DNA from: Luteibacter pinisoli
GTDB lineage: Bacteria > Pseudomonadota > Gammaproteobacteria > Xanthomonadales > Rhodanobacteraceae
Reading direction: 5' to 3'
Assembly: GCF_006385595.1 (NCBI RefSeq)
Contig: NZ_CP041046.1
Coordinates: forward strand, 744,001-808,000
Length of the DNA stretch: 64,000 bases
Positions 7,110 to 15,666 of this stretch are shown one piece after another; position 1 is the first letter of the stretch, and each line of letters begins with the position of its first letter. A program made the position numbers and the translations under genes. The notes under the pieces were generated by a model. It made no database searches. It was not told the DNA's origin and saw only the letters and a program-made list of their open reading frames with translations.

Positions 7110-9435
7110 GGGCGGTGTGCGGGCGGCGGGTTTTCGGGGCGGGTTCGGTGGAGGCGACGACGCGTACGGGCACTGACTTGTACGTGGGCGTGCCGGAGTG
7201 GCTGTCGTGGTTCTCCAGCGAGATGAGCGCGTTGCCTTCCGGGTAATACATGGCCACCGAGCCTTCGGCGATGTCGTAGGCCACGGCGGTGAAGCCGCGC
7301 ACGGCGCGCTGCCGGCCATCGGCGATATTGCGGCCGGTGGCAAGGATATCGATGCGATCGCCGTGCTTCAGCCCCCGCGCAGCGAGGTCGCTGGCGTGCA
7401 GGAAGACGACATCGCGGCGGCCGGTCACGCCGCGGTAGCGATCGTTGAGGCCGTAAATCGTGGTGTTGTACTGGTCGTGCGAGCGAATCGTCGTCAGCAT
7501 CAGGCCGCCTTCCTCGACCCGGTCGTCCTCGTCGAGCCCGCGTGCCAGCAGGAAGTGTGCGCGCTTCTCCGGCGTCGCCCAGTCGCGCTCGCTGGCGGCG
7601 ACGCGGAGGCGGAAACCGCCCGGCACGTTCACCCGCTGGTTGAAGTCGTAGAAGATCGGAAACACTTTTTCGATGTCGTCGCGGATCAGGTTGTAGTCGC
7701 CGGCGAGGCGCTCCCAGTCCACCCGGGTGTGGGGCAGGGTGGCCTTCGCGATGCCGGCGACGATCCACGGTTCCGAGCGCAGGTGCTCCGAGGCCGGCTT
7801 CAGCGTGCCGGCCGACGCGTGCACCATCGACATGGAATCTTCCACCGTCACCGCTTGCGGCCCGGTCGCCTGCACATCGAGCTCCGTGCGGCCCAGGCAG
7901 GGCAGGATGATCGATTCCTTCGCCAGCAGCAGGTGCGAGCGATTGAGCTTGGTGGCGATGTGCACGGCCAGGTCGAGCTTGCGCATCGCCATGAAGGTTT
8001 CTTCGGTATCCGGCATGGCCACCGCGAGGTTGCCACCCAGTGCGATCATCGCTTTCGAACGGCCCTCGCGAATGGCGATGATCGAGGCCACCGCATCGTG
8101 CCCGTGCGCCACCGGCGGCTCGAAGCCGTAGGTGCGGCGGATGCCTTCGTTGAGCTCGGCGTTGGGCTTCTCGGTGATGCCCACCGTCCGGTCGCCCTGC
8201 ACGTTGCTGTGGCCGCGCAGGGGGCAGATGCCCGCGCCTTCGCGGCCGATGTTGCCGCGCATCAGCAACAGGTTGGCGATCTGCTGGACGTTCTCGGTGC
8301 CGTGCTGGTGCTGGGTGATGCCCATGCCATAGCAGACGATCACGGCCTTCGCCTTCGCGTAGATCGATGCGGCGTATTCAATCTCGCTACGGGTCAGGCC
8401 GCTGCAGCGTTCGATGTCGGCCCAGTCGGTGTTCAGTACGTCCTGCACCAGGGCATCGAAGCCAAGCGTGTTCGCGGCGATGAACTCGTGGTCGAGCACC
8501 GGCGGAAGGCCAGCCTGTCGCGCGATGGCATCTTCTTCCACCAGGTAACGCATCATGCCCTTGAGCACGGCCACGTCGCCGCCGATCTTCACCTTGTAAT
8601 AGGTGGAGGCAATGCGCACGGATTTGCCGGTGAGCATTTCCACCGGGTGCTGCGGTGAGGTGAAACGCTCCAGGCCGCGCTCGGGCATGGGGTTGATCAC
8701 GACGATGGGCACGTTGCGCAGCGACGCCTCGCGCAGCGTGGAGAGCATGCGCGGGTGGTTCGTGCCCGGGTTGTGGCCGATGCAGAAAATGGCGTCGCAG
8801 TGGTCGAAGTCCTCGAGGGTCACCGTCCCCTTGCCCGAGCCCACCGACTTCGGCAGGCCGACGCTGGTGGCCTCGTGGCACATGTTCGAGCAGTCGGGGA
8901 AGTTGTTGGTGCCGTACTCACGGACGAACAGCTGGTAGAGGAAGGCCGCTTCGTTCGACGCGCGGCCCGAGGTGTAGAACTCGGCCATGTTCGGATCGGG
9001 CAGGGCGCGCAGCCCTTCGCCGATACGGCGGAACGCTTCGTCCCATGCCACGGGCTGGAACGTGTCGGTGCCCGGGTCGTAGGCCATCGGATGCGTCAGG
9101 CGGCCGAGGCCCTCCAGCGCGTAGTCGCTCAGCTTCCACAGGTCGGTCACCGTGTTCTTCGCGAAGAACTCCGGGCGCACACGCTTGGCCGTGGCTTCCC
9201 ACGAAACGGCCTTGGCGCCGTTCTCGCAGAACTCGAACGACGACGTCTCCTTGGGATCGGGCCACGCGCAGCCGGGGCAGTCGAACCCTTCCGGCTGGTT
9301 CACCTTGTGCAGCGCGATGGATTCGCGGGCGAGCGCCATCTGCCCGCTCAATGCGCGTGCGACGGCGCCAAGCGCGCCCCAGCCACCGGCCGGGCTGTCG
9401 TACTCGTCGATACCGGGGACGCGCTCGTCGCTCAT
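7099..9435 (-). CDS. FdhF/YdeP-family molybdopterin oxidoreductase
   Basis: A 778-residue bis-MGD enzyme of the formate-dehydrogenase-like YdeP group; the physiological substrate of that group is uncertain. It opens MSDERVPGIDEYDSPAGGW, has CPGC at residues 53-56 in place of the usual four-Cys iron-sulfur motif, and NMCHEATS at 185-192, where Cys186 sits at the selenocysteine position of E. coli FdhF. No signal peptide is seen, so it is cytoplasmic. The ATG at 9435 is preferred over upstream in-frame starts at 9471 and 9531, which give a basic non-conserved extension. It forms an operon with fdhD. Confidence 0.88.
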   Translation of the reverse strand: MSDERVPGIDEYDSPAGGWGALGAVARALSGQMALARESIALHKVNQPEGFDCPGCAWPDPKETSSFEFCENGAKAVSWEATAKRVRPEFFAKNTVTDLWKLSDYALEGLGRLTHPMAYDPGTDTFQPVAWDEAFRRIGEGLRALPDPNMAEFYTSGRASNEAAFLYQLFVREYGTNNFPDCSNMCHEATSVGLPKSVGSGKGTVTLEDFDHCDAIFCIGHNPGTNHPRMLSTLREASLRNVPIVVINPMPERGLERFTSPQHPVEMLTGKSVRIASTYYKVKIGGDVAVLKGMMRYLVEEDAIARQAGLPPVLDHEFIAANTLGFDALVQDVLNTDWADIERCSGLTRSEIEYAASIYAKAKAVIVCYGMGITQHQHGTENVQQIANLLLMRGNIGREGAGICPLRGHSNVQGDRTVGITEKPNAELNEGIRRTYGFEPPVAHGHDAVASIIAIREGRSKAMIALGGNLAVAMPDTEETFMAMRKLDLAVHIATKLNRSHLLLAKESIILPCLGRTELDVQATGPQAVTVEDSMSMVHASAGTLKPASEHLRSEPWIVAGIAKATLPHTRVDWERLAGDYNLIRDDIEKVFPIFYDFNQRVNVPGGFRLRVAASERDWATPEKRAHFLLARGLDEDDRVEEGGLMLTTIRSHDQYNTTIYGLNDRYRGVTGRRDVVFLHASDLAARGLKHGDRIDILATGRNIADGRQRAVRGFTAVAYDIAEGSVAMYYPEGNALISLENHDSHSGTPTYKSVPVRVVASTEPAPKTRRPHTAHAT

Positions 9436-9602
9436 GGGCCTGGTTCGCAAGAAGTTCTGATGTCTTGCCATTCTACGCCGTGGCCCGCGCCGCGACTTAA
9501 CCGCCCCATGCGGATACAACAAAAGTTTCACGTCGATTTGTCGCCTGCGCCCCCAACCTTCGCGCCGCTCGGCGTCCCTCCCCCGGCGCCAGGAACCGCC
9601 TT

Positions 9603-10628
9603 ATGACCCTGCACCTGACCAGGCTCGCCGCCGTTGATGGCGCCGGCCCGGCACCGCTCGGCCTTGCCATTGGCGACACCCGTGGTGTCGGCCGCGTGGC
9701 CGCCGATGCGTCGCTCGCGTCGCTGGCCCTTGACCGGGCGGCAGGGGTGCTGCGCGCCTCAAGCGCCGGGTCGCCCCTGCTCGGCCTGGACCTCGACGGT
9801 GACGTCAGCTGGGTAGCCGCCTACGTCCCGGGCACCAACGTGCTCGAAACCGTGGGACACGCCGACGGCGTCGAACTGCGCGTGGCCGACTTCATGAGCG
9901 TGGCCGAAGGCCGCCCGGGCCAGCCGGAAGCGATGCCGGCCGGGCGCTTTATCCGGATCGTCAGCTGCACGGAAGGTTCGGCATCGTTCCGCCTCGTCTG
10001 CGCAGGGCGTGTTGTCCATGCCGACAAGCACGAAGCCACCACCGACGACGGCTGGTTCATGGCGTGCTCGCGGGCACTGGGCGCCGAGGCTGGCGCCGAT
10101 TCGGTCGCCACGCACGTCCATCTCGCCGCCGGTGAAAGCGTGGCCTTCGTCATCGCGGATGCGCCGGTCCAGGGTGGTCCCGCGCTGGCCGCCGGGGCCT
10201 TGCACGCGCTCGGTGACACCATCCATTACTGGGCGTGGTGGAGCGATCGTTGCCGCTACAAGGGCGAGGATTTCGACGCGCGTCTGCGCGAGGCGCTGGA
10301 ACTGAAGCTGTTGTGCAGCGAGGCTGGGCTGGTCGTCGACGAGCCCGGTTCGCTCGGATTCGTCCGCGCGCCGTGCATCCAGGCCACGCGTGCCGCAGCC
10401 GCTTTCCTCGACCTGGGCTACCGCGGCGAGTGCGTCTCGCTGCTCGCCCAGGTGGTCGAGCAGGCCGCGCAGGGGGCGGATCACGAGCGCTGGTCGTTCG
10501 ACGATGCCTTTCTTCGCACCCTCGAAGCCTACGTGCTGCGCTACGGCACGCTGGGGCTACCCGAGGGTTTGCGGCAGGTGGCCGACGCCTCGGCGCCCGT
10601 GCTGCAATGCACAAAACGCATGGCGTAA
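9603..10628 (+). CDS. GH15/trehalase-like N-terminal domain protein, shortened
   Basis: The 341-residue protein resembles the N-terminal part and the start of the helical barrel of GH15 family proteins: VADFM near residue 97, a YWAWWSDRCRYKGEDF segment (family YW..W...C.Y.G), then LELKLL. Family members are usually about 600 residues, and the catalytic barrel seems mostly absent, so it is probably not a working hydrolase. There is no signal peptide. It diverges from the oxidoreductase across 167 bases. The last codons contain the first operator box of the porin promoter (10607-10621). Confidence 0.6.
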   Translation: MTLHLTRLAAVDGAGPAPLGLAIGDTRGVGRVAADASLASLALDRAAGVLRASSAGSPLLGLDLDGDVSWVAAYVPGTNVLETVGHADGVELRVADFMSVAEGRPGQPEAMPAGRFIRIVSCTEGSASFRLVCAGRVVHADKHEATTDDGWFMACSRALGAEAGADSVATHVHLAAGESVAFVIADAPVQGGPALAAGALHALGDTIHYWAWWSDRCRYKGEDFDARLREALELKLLCSEAGLVVDEPGSLGFVRAPCIQATRAAAAFLDLGYRGECVSLLAQVVEQAAQGADHERWSFDDAFLRTLEAYVLRYGTLGLPEGLRQVADASAPVLQCTKRMA

Positions 10629-10680
10629 CGCAAGACATGCATAACGCGCATACCTGATAGGTTGCCCATCGCGTTGTTCC
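10607..10680 (+). promoter_or_regulatory. Tandem LysR-type operator and promoter of the porin gene
   Basis: Two ATGCA-N5-CGCAT boxes (10607-10621 and 10637-10651) lie exactly 30 bases apart. Sixteen bases after the second comes ATCGCGTTGTTC (10668-10679). Each box fits the LysR-family T-N11-A pattern. GATAGG at 10656-10661 could be the -10 hexamer, placing the start near 10668. The same layout precedes galD. The likely binder is the LysR protein encoded at 12120. Confidence 0.75.
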
Positions 10681-10744
10681 CAAGGCCCCCGGGCGGCGAG
10701 CATCGCCCCGCTTTCGCCGATTCAACGGCACCGGGGACCCATCG

Positions 10745-12064
10745 ATGACGCTACGCCGCTTTACGTTCGCCCTCCTTGCCACGCTGGCCGCCACGGCCGC
10801 CAGCGCGCAGACCACGCCCGCCAAACCGAACGATGACGGCGGCCCGGTGGACCACCTGCGCGACATGGGCATCTCGTTGCGCTTCGTGTGGGCGAACGAC
10901 TGGGCTGCCAGCGTCCGCGGCGGCGAGCGCCTGGGTGCCACCAACGGCGGTGGTGCGGTCGGCGGCGCCGACCTCGACATGGGCAAGCTCGCCGGCATCG
11001 AGGGCGGCAAGATCCACGTGACCTTTGCGCGCTACTACGGCCATAGCGTGGCAGCCGACGATATCGGCGTGCTGCAGAAGATCCAGGGCTACTGGTATCC
11101 GAAGCGCCAATGGGAACTCGCCCAGCTGAGCTGGGAACAGCAGTTCAAGGACAGCCACGTCAACCTGCTGGCCGGACGCCTGAACGCCACGTGGCAGTTC
11201 GCGCGTTCGACCTACGGCTGCCGTTTCGTCAGCGCGCCGGATTGCCCCTACCAGCTCACGAATACCTCCGGCGGCTTCAGCGGCTTCCCCTATGTGAACT
11301 GGGGTGCGCGCGTGAAGTACCAGCCGGATGCGCGTTACATCTCGGTCGGTGCGTTCGAAGTGAACCCCGATCGGCGCAACAACAACGGACTCAACTGGGG
11401 CCTCAACAACGCCACCGGCGTGATGATCCCGGTGGAAGTCGGTTACGAAACCAGCTTCGCGACCAACCCGTATCCGGAGCACCTGAAGATCGGCGGCTGG
11501 TACAACTCCGCGCCGTTCACCGACCCCGAACTCAACAGCAAGGGCCAGCATCGCGCCCTGCTCGGCGGCACGGCACGCAGCTACGACGGTGGCCGCTACG
11601 GCCTCTATGTGCTGGCCGACAAGGTGGTGTGGAAGCCCGATCCGAACACCAATACGCGCAACCTTGCCGTGTTCGGCTCGCTCACCGGCCCGCTGGATAA
11701 CGCGGAAAACTACACGCTGCAATCCACCGCCGGGTTCCTGTGGACGGGTCTGTCGCGCAATCGGCCCACCGATTCCCTGGGCCTGCAGGCCACCTGGTTC
11801 CGCTTCAGCCGCAAGGCCGTGGGTTACGAAGACGACCTGATCACGAAGAACAAGGGCGATGGCCACTTCAAGCGCGACGAGCTGATGACCGAGCTCAACT
11901 ACAGCTACAAGCTGTTCCCGGTGGTGAGCCTGGTGCCCAACCTGCAGTACATCGTCCATCCGGACGTGCTGGGCAACACCGTGGGCGTGCGCCGGGTGCC
12001 GGCCAATGCCATCGTCATCGGCCTGCGGGTCATGGTGAACATGGGCGGCCCGGGCAGCCAATGA
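10745..12064 (+). CDS. OprB-type carbohydrate-selective outer-membrane porin
   Basis: A 439-residue precursor with a cleavable signal peptide (MTLRRFTFALLATLAATAASAQ) and an aromatic-rich beta-barrel typical of the OprB/carbohydrate-selective porin group, ending in a loop with VRRVPANAIVIGLRVMVN. It would let small solutes cross the outer membrane. GGGGA lies 9 bases before the ATG. Its promoter carries the same tandem boxes as the gal operon, so it probably imports that pathway's substrate rather than a sugar; this is inference. Confidence 0.85.
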   Translation: MTLRRFTFALLATLAATAASAQTTPAKPNDDGGPVDHLRDMGISLRFVWANDWAASVRGGERLGATNGGGAVGGADLDMGKLAGIEGGKIHVTFARYYGHSVAADDIGVLQKIQGYWYPKRQWELAQLSWEQQFKDSHVNLLAGRLNATWQFARSTYGCRFVSAPDCPYQLTNTSGGFSGFPYVNWGARVKYQPDARYISVGAFEVNPDRRNNNGLNWGLNNATGVMIPVEVGYETSFATNPYPEHLKIGGWYNSAPFTDPELNSKGQHRALLGGTARSYDGGRYGLYVLADKVVWKPDPNTNTRNLAVFGSLTGPLDNAENYTLQSTAGFLWTGLSRNRPTDSLGLQATWFRFSRKAVGYEDDLITKNKGDGHFKRDELMTELNYSYKLFPVVSLVPNLQYIVHPDVLGNTVGVRRVPANAIVIGLRVMVNMGGPGSQ

Positions 12065-12119
12065 CGCGCAAGCGACCTCGCAGGGCACATAATCGGGCCA
12101 TCGTCGGCTGCCGCGCGTC

Positions 12120-13034
12120 GTGACCTTGGACCTGAAACACCTGCAGAGCTTCATCCGCATCGTCGAATTCGGCAGCCTCACCCGTGCGGCCGCCACGCTC
12201 GATGTGTCGCAGTCGCTGCTCAGCCGCCAGGTGCGCCAGCTCGAAATCGAGCTGGGCAGCCACTTGCTCGAACGCAATGGCCGTGGCGTGGTGCCCACCG
12301 ATGCGGGGCGTGAGCTGGTCGAGCACGGGCGCGGCATCCTGCGCCAGGTGGAAGTCGCCCGCCTGTCGCTGGGCCAGAGTCGCGGCGTCTACGCAGGCAA
12401 GCTCGCCATCGGCCTGCCGCCCAGCGTGGGCTCCACGCTCACGGTGGAACTGGTGATGCGCTTCCGCGAGCGCTACCCGCAGGCGCAGATCAGCGTCGTC
12501 GAAGCACTCAGTGCCAGCCTGCTCGAATGGCTGCAGCTGGGCCGGCTGGATTGCGCGCTGCTGTACAACCCGGCGGTGAACGCGAACATGCGCTTCCGCC
12601 ACGTGCATTCCGAAGAACTGAACCTCATCGGCAACACCCGCGACGAGCGCGTGCTGCCGGATGCGGTGCCGCTGGCCACGCTGGGCCAGTACCCGCTGAT
12701 CATTCCCTCGCCGCTGCATTCGGTGCGGCAGCTGATCGAAACCGATGCCGCGCGCTACGGCGTGGCGCTCGATATCCGCCTGGAAATCGATTCGGTGCGC
12801 TCGCTGCTGGACCTGGTGGAGCGCGGCGTCGGCTACGGCGTGCTTTCGCGCAACGCGTTGCTCGCCCGCCGTGGCGAGCAGAACCTGCGGGCGGTGCCCA
12901 TCGTCATGCCGCAGATCACGACGCGCCTGGTGGTGGCCACGCCCACCCAGCGGCCGACCAGCCCGATCACCGAGAAGGCGCTGGAGATCGTCGACGAGCT
13001 CATCGCCGAGGGCCGGCTCGACGCCGACCGGTGA
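12120..13034 (+). CDS. LysR-family regulator of the gal/porin genes
   Basis: A 304-residue transcription factor with an N-terminal winged helix-turn-helix (LKHLQSFIRIVEFGSLTRAA, recognition part near LDVSQSLLSRQVRQLE, residues 24-40) and a C-terminal effector-binding domain. The start is GTG at 12120; TTG at 12126 would give a start closer to the family. It sits between the porin and galD, both of which carry the tandem ATGCA-N5-YGCAT boxes. It is therefore the obvious regulator, comparable in role to GalR of pseudomonads, responding to a pathway intermediate. Confidence 0.88.
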   Translation: MTLDLKHLQSFIRIVEFGSLTRAAATLDVSQSLLSRQVRQLEIELGSHLLERNGRGVVPTDAGRELVEHGRGILRQVEVARLSLGQSRGVYAGKLAIGLPPSVGSTLTVELVMRFRERYPQAQISVVEALSASLLEWLQLGRLDCALLYNPAVNANMRFRHVHSEELNLIGNTRDERVLPDAVPLATLGQYPLIIPSPLHSVRQLIETDAARYGVALDIRLEIDSVRSLLDLVERGVGYGVLSRNALLARRGEQNLRAVPIVMPQITTRLVVATPTQRPTSPITEKALEIVDELIAEGRLDADR

Positions 13035-13042
13035 GTGTTGCG

Positions 13043-13115
13043 ATGCAACATCTGCATGTGTTGAAGCGACCCATGCAAGGCGTGCATAGCAGATAAGCGG
13101 CATATCGCGTTGTTC
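13043..13115 (+). promoter_or_regulatory. Tandem LysR-type operator and promoter of the gal operon
   Basis: ATGCA-N5-TGCAT boxes at 13043-13057 and 13073-13087 are 30 bases apart, followed after 16 bases by ATCGCGTTGTTC (13104-13115). GATAAG at 13092-13097 could be the -10 element, putting the start at 13104 and the boxes centred near -54 and -24, a usual geometry for LysR-type activation. Box arms, spacing and downstream 12-mer match those before the porin gene. Confidence 0.78.
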
Positions 13116-13172
13116 GTCCCGGCCGGGGTGAGGACCATCGTCCAAACCGATCTAGCGCCGTGATGTAAACCG

Positions 13173-14231
13173 ATGTCGCACGAAATCCCCTGCTGGTATA
13201 TGCGCGGAGGCACCTCCAAGGGGCCGTTCTTCCGCGCATCCGACCTTCCTTCCGACATCGACACCCGCGACGCCGTGCTGCTGGCGGTCATGGGCTCCCC
13301 CGACGAGCGGCAGATCGACGGCCTCGGCGGCGCGAAGCCGCTCACCAGCAAGCTCGGCATCCTTTCGGTGCCGACCGACGGGGTGGCTGACCTGGATTTC
13401 CTGTTTGGCCAGGTGGGCATCGCCGAAGCCAAGGTCGACACCACGCCGAACTGCGGCAACATGCTTGCCGCTGCCCTGCCGGCCGCGATCGAAGCGGGCC
13501 TGCTGACGGCGGACGAAGGCACCACGACCCGCCGCGTGCGCACGATCAACACCGGCGTCATTGCCGAGATCACCATCCAGACGCCCGGACGCAAACCGCT
13601 TTACGACGGCGACGCGCGTATCGATGGCGTGCCGCGGCCGGCCGCGCCGGTCACCTGCGGCTTCCTCGACACCGAGGGCTCGCTGTCCGGCTCACTGCTG
13701 CCCACGGGCAACCTGCGCGACACCATCGATGGCGTGGCAGTGACGCTGATCGACAACGGCATGCCGGTGATGCTGATCGCCGCCGCCGACCTCGGCGTGA
13801 GCGGTGACGAGCGCCCGGACGACCTCGACGCGAACGGCGAACTCAAGGCGCGCATCGAAGCGCTGCGCCTGAAAGCCGGCCCGCTGATGAACCTCGGCGA
13901 CGTCTCCGGCAAGCCCGTGCCGAAGATCACCCTGGTGTCGAAGCCGCGCCACGGCGGCGCGCTCGGGACCCGTACCTTCATCCCGCACGACTGCCACACG
14001 TCCATCGGCGTGCTTGGTGCCGTGACGGTCGCCACGGCGGCCGTCATGCCGGGCACCGTCGCCGCCGACCTCGCCGAGCCGGGGCAGGGCGACGCACGCA
14101 AGCTTTCGATTGAACACCCCACCGGCGAATTCAGCGTGGAACTCGGCCTCGAGAACGGCCGCGTCGTCCGCGCCGCGCTGCTGCGCACCGCCCGCCTGCT
14201 GATGCGCGGCAGCGTGCCCGTTTCTTCCTGA
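13173..14231 (+). CDS. galD: 4-oxalomesaconate tautomerase GalD
   Basis: A 352-residue PrpF/DUF453-family isomerase that in Pseudomonas converts the keto and enol forms of 4-oxalomesaconate in gallate breakdown. It begins MSHEIPCWYMRGGTSKGPFF, the family start with GGTSKG, and has NCGNML near residue 94 and HDCHTSIGVLGAV near residue 272. It is the first gene of the operon and is followed by galB after 23 bases with a GGAG ribosome site. Methylaconitate isomerases (PrpF) are related, but the neighbours decide for GalD. Confidence 0.88.
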   Translation: MSHEIPCWYMRGGTSKGPFFRASDLPSDIDTRDAVLLAVMGSPDERQIDGLGGAKPLTSKLGILSVPTDGVADLDFLFGQVGIAEAKVDTTPNCGNMLAAALPAAIEAGLLTADEGTTTRRVRTINTGVIAEITIQTPGRKPLYDGDARIDGVPRPAAPVTCGFLDTEGSLSGSLLPTGNLRDTIDGVAVTLIDNGMPVMLIAAADLGVSGDERPDDLDANGELKARIEALRLKAGPLMNLGDVSGKPVPKITLVSKPRHGGALGTRTFIPHDCHTSIGVLGAVTVATAAVMPGTVAADLAEPGQGDARKLSIEHPTGEFSVELGLENGRVVRAALLRTARLLMRGSVPVSS

Positions 14232-14254
14232 TCCCTTCCCACGGAGACCCACCC

Positions 14255-14977
14255 ATGTCCGAGACCAAGACCGCGTTGATCGTCAGCGCCCACTCCGCCG
14301 ACTTCGTGTGGCGTGCGGGCGGCGCCATCGCCCTGCACGCTGAGCAGGGCTGGAAAGTGCATATCGTGTGCCTCTCGTTCGGCGAGCGCGGTGAGTCCGC
14401 CAAGCTCTGGCGCGTGCCCGGCATGACGATGGAGAAGGTGAAGACCGACCGCCGCCGCGAGGCGCAGGAAGCCGCCGCCATCCTTGGCGCGAGCGTGGAA
14501 TTCCTCGACATCGGCGATTACCCGATGCGCGCCGACCTCGACGTCGTGTTCCACCTGGCGAAGATCTATCGCGAGCTGCGCCCGTCCTTCGTGCTCAGCC
14601 ACTCGCTGAAGGATCCGTACAACTTCGACCATCCCCTCGCCACGCACGTGGCCCAGGAAGCACGCGTGGTGGCCCAGGCCCACGGCCACGAGCCGTCCGT
14701 GCCGGTGATCGGCGCGCCGCCGGTGTTCCTGTTCGAGCCGCACCAGCCGGAACAGTGCGAGTGGAAGCCGGAGCTGTTCCTGGACATCTCCTCGGTGTGG
14801 GAGAAGAAGCAGGCCGCCTTCGAAACCATGGCCGCGCAGGAACACCTGTGGGAGTACTACACCCGCGTGGGCCTGCAGCGAGGTGCCCAGGCCTCGCGCA
14901 ATTCCGATTTCAAGATCAAGTACGCCGAGGCTTTCCAGCGCGTCTTCCCGCACGTCACCCAGGGAACGCTGGCATGA
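14255..14977 (+). CDS. galB: 4-oxalomesaconate hydratase GalB (PIG-L/LmbE fold)
   Basis: Adds water to 4-oxalomesaconate to give 4-carboxy-4-hydroxy-2-oxoadipate. The 240-residue protein shows the GalB hallmark SAHSADFVWRAGG (residues 10-22) in place of the AHPDDE of ordinary LmbE enzymes, with SHSLKDPYNFDHPLATH near residue 112 giving the other metal-binding histidines. It is quite unlike the LigJ-type hydratase. Its stop overlaps the galC start (ATGA). Confidence 0.93.
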   Translation: MSETKTALIVSAHSADFVWRAGGAIALHAEQGWKVHIVCLSFGERGESAKLWRVPGMTMEKVKTDRRREAQEAAAILGASVEFLDIGDYPMRADLDVVFHLAKIYRELRPSFVLSHSLKDPYNFDHPLATHVAQEARVVAQAHGHEPSVPVIGAPPVFLFEPHQPEQCEWKPELFLDISSVWEKKQAAFETMAAQEHLWEYYTRVGLQRGAQASRNSDFKIKYAEAFQRVFPHVTQGTLA

Positions 14978-15666
14978 TGGGCGTCGTGGTCCGCAATCGT
15001 CCCTCCATCACGCCCGAACAGGCCGAGACCCTCGCCTCGATGGGCGTGGCCACCGTGCATGAGGCCCAGGGCCGCGTCGGCCTGTTCCTGCCGCCGATCC
15101 AGCCGATCCAGCAGGATCGTGCGATCGCCGGATCCGCGGTGACCGTGCTGGCGCAGCCGGGCGATAACTGGATGCTCCACGTCGCGGTGGAACAATGCCG
15201 CCCGGGCGATGTGCTCGTGGTGGCCTGCACCACGGAAAACACCGACGGCATGTTCGGCGACCTGCTCGCCACCTCGCTGGTCGCCCGCGGCGTCGTCGGC
15301 CTCGTGATCGACGCCGGCGTCCGCGATAGCGCGGAACTGCGCCGCATGGGCTTCCCCGTGTGGGCGAAGGCCGTGCATGCGCGCGGCACGGTCAAGGCCA
15401 CGCTCGGCTCGGTCAACGTGCCGGTGGTCATCGGCGGCCAGCTCGTGAAGGCGGGTGATGCCATCGTGGCCGACGACGACGGCGTGGTCGTGGTGCCGCA
15501 CGCCAGCGTGGAGTCGGCCATCGCCGCATCGCGCAAGCGCGTGCTCAACGAAGAAGCCAAGCGCGAACGCCTTGCGGCGGGCGAGCTGGGCCTGGATATT
15601 TACGATATGCGCCCGCGCCTGGCGGAAGCCGGCCTGCGCTATGTGGACGACGTACCGAATGACTGA
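14974..15666 (+). CDS. galC: 4-carboxy-4-hydroxy-2-oxoadipate aldolase GalC
   Basis: A class II (metal-dependent) aldolase of the RraA-like fold that splits 4-carboxy-4-hydroxy-2-oxoadipate into pyruvate and oxaloacetate; family members also decarboxylate oxaloacetate. The 230-residue protein has the GLVIDAGVRD segment near residue 110, where the Arg and Asp shape the active site, and VADDDGVVVVP near residue 167. The start ATG overlaps the galB stop; a second ATG follows directly. The end overlaps ligI by 8 bases. Confidence 0.92.
   Translation: MMGVVVRNRPSITPEQAETLASMGVATVHEAQGRVGLFLPPIQPIQQDRAIAGSAVTVLAQPGDNWMLHVAVEQCRPGDVLVVACTTENTDGMFGDLLATSLVARGVVGLVIDAGVRDSAELRRMGFPVWAKAVHARGTVKATLGSVNVPVVIGGQLVKAGDAIVADDDGVVVVPHASVESAIAASRKRVLNEEAKRERLAAGELGLDIYDMRPRLAEAGLRYVDDVPND

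Noticed and set aside
7198..8658. A 486-codon plus-strand frame within the oxidoreductase region
   Set aside because: Antisense to the conserved FdhF/YdeP gene, with no recognisable protein features.
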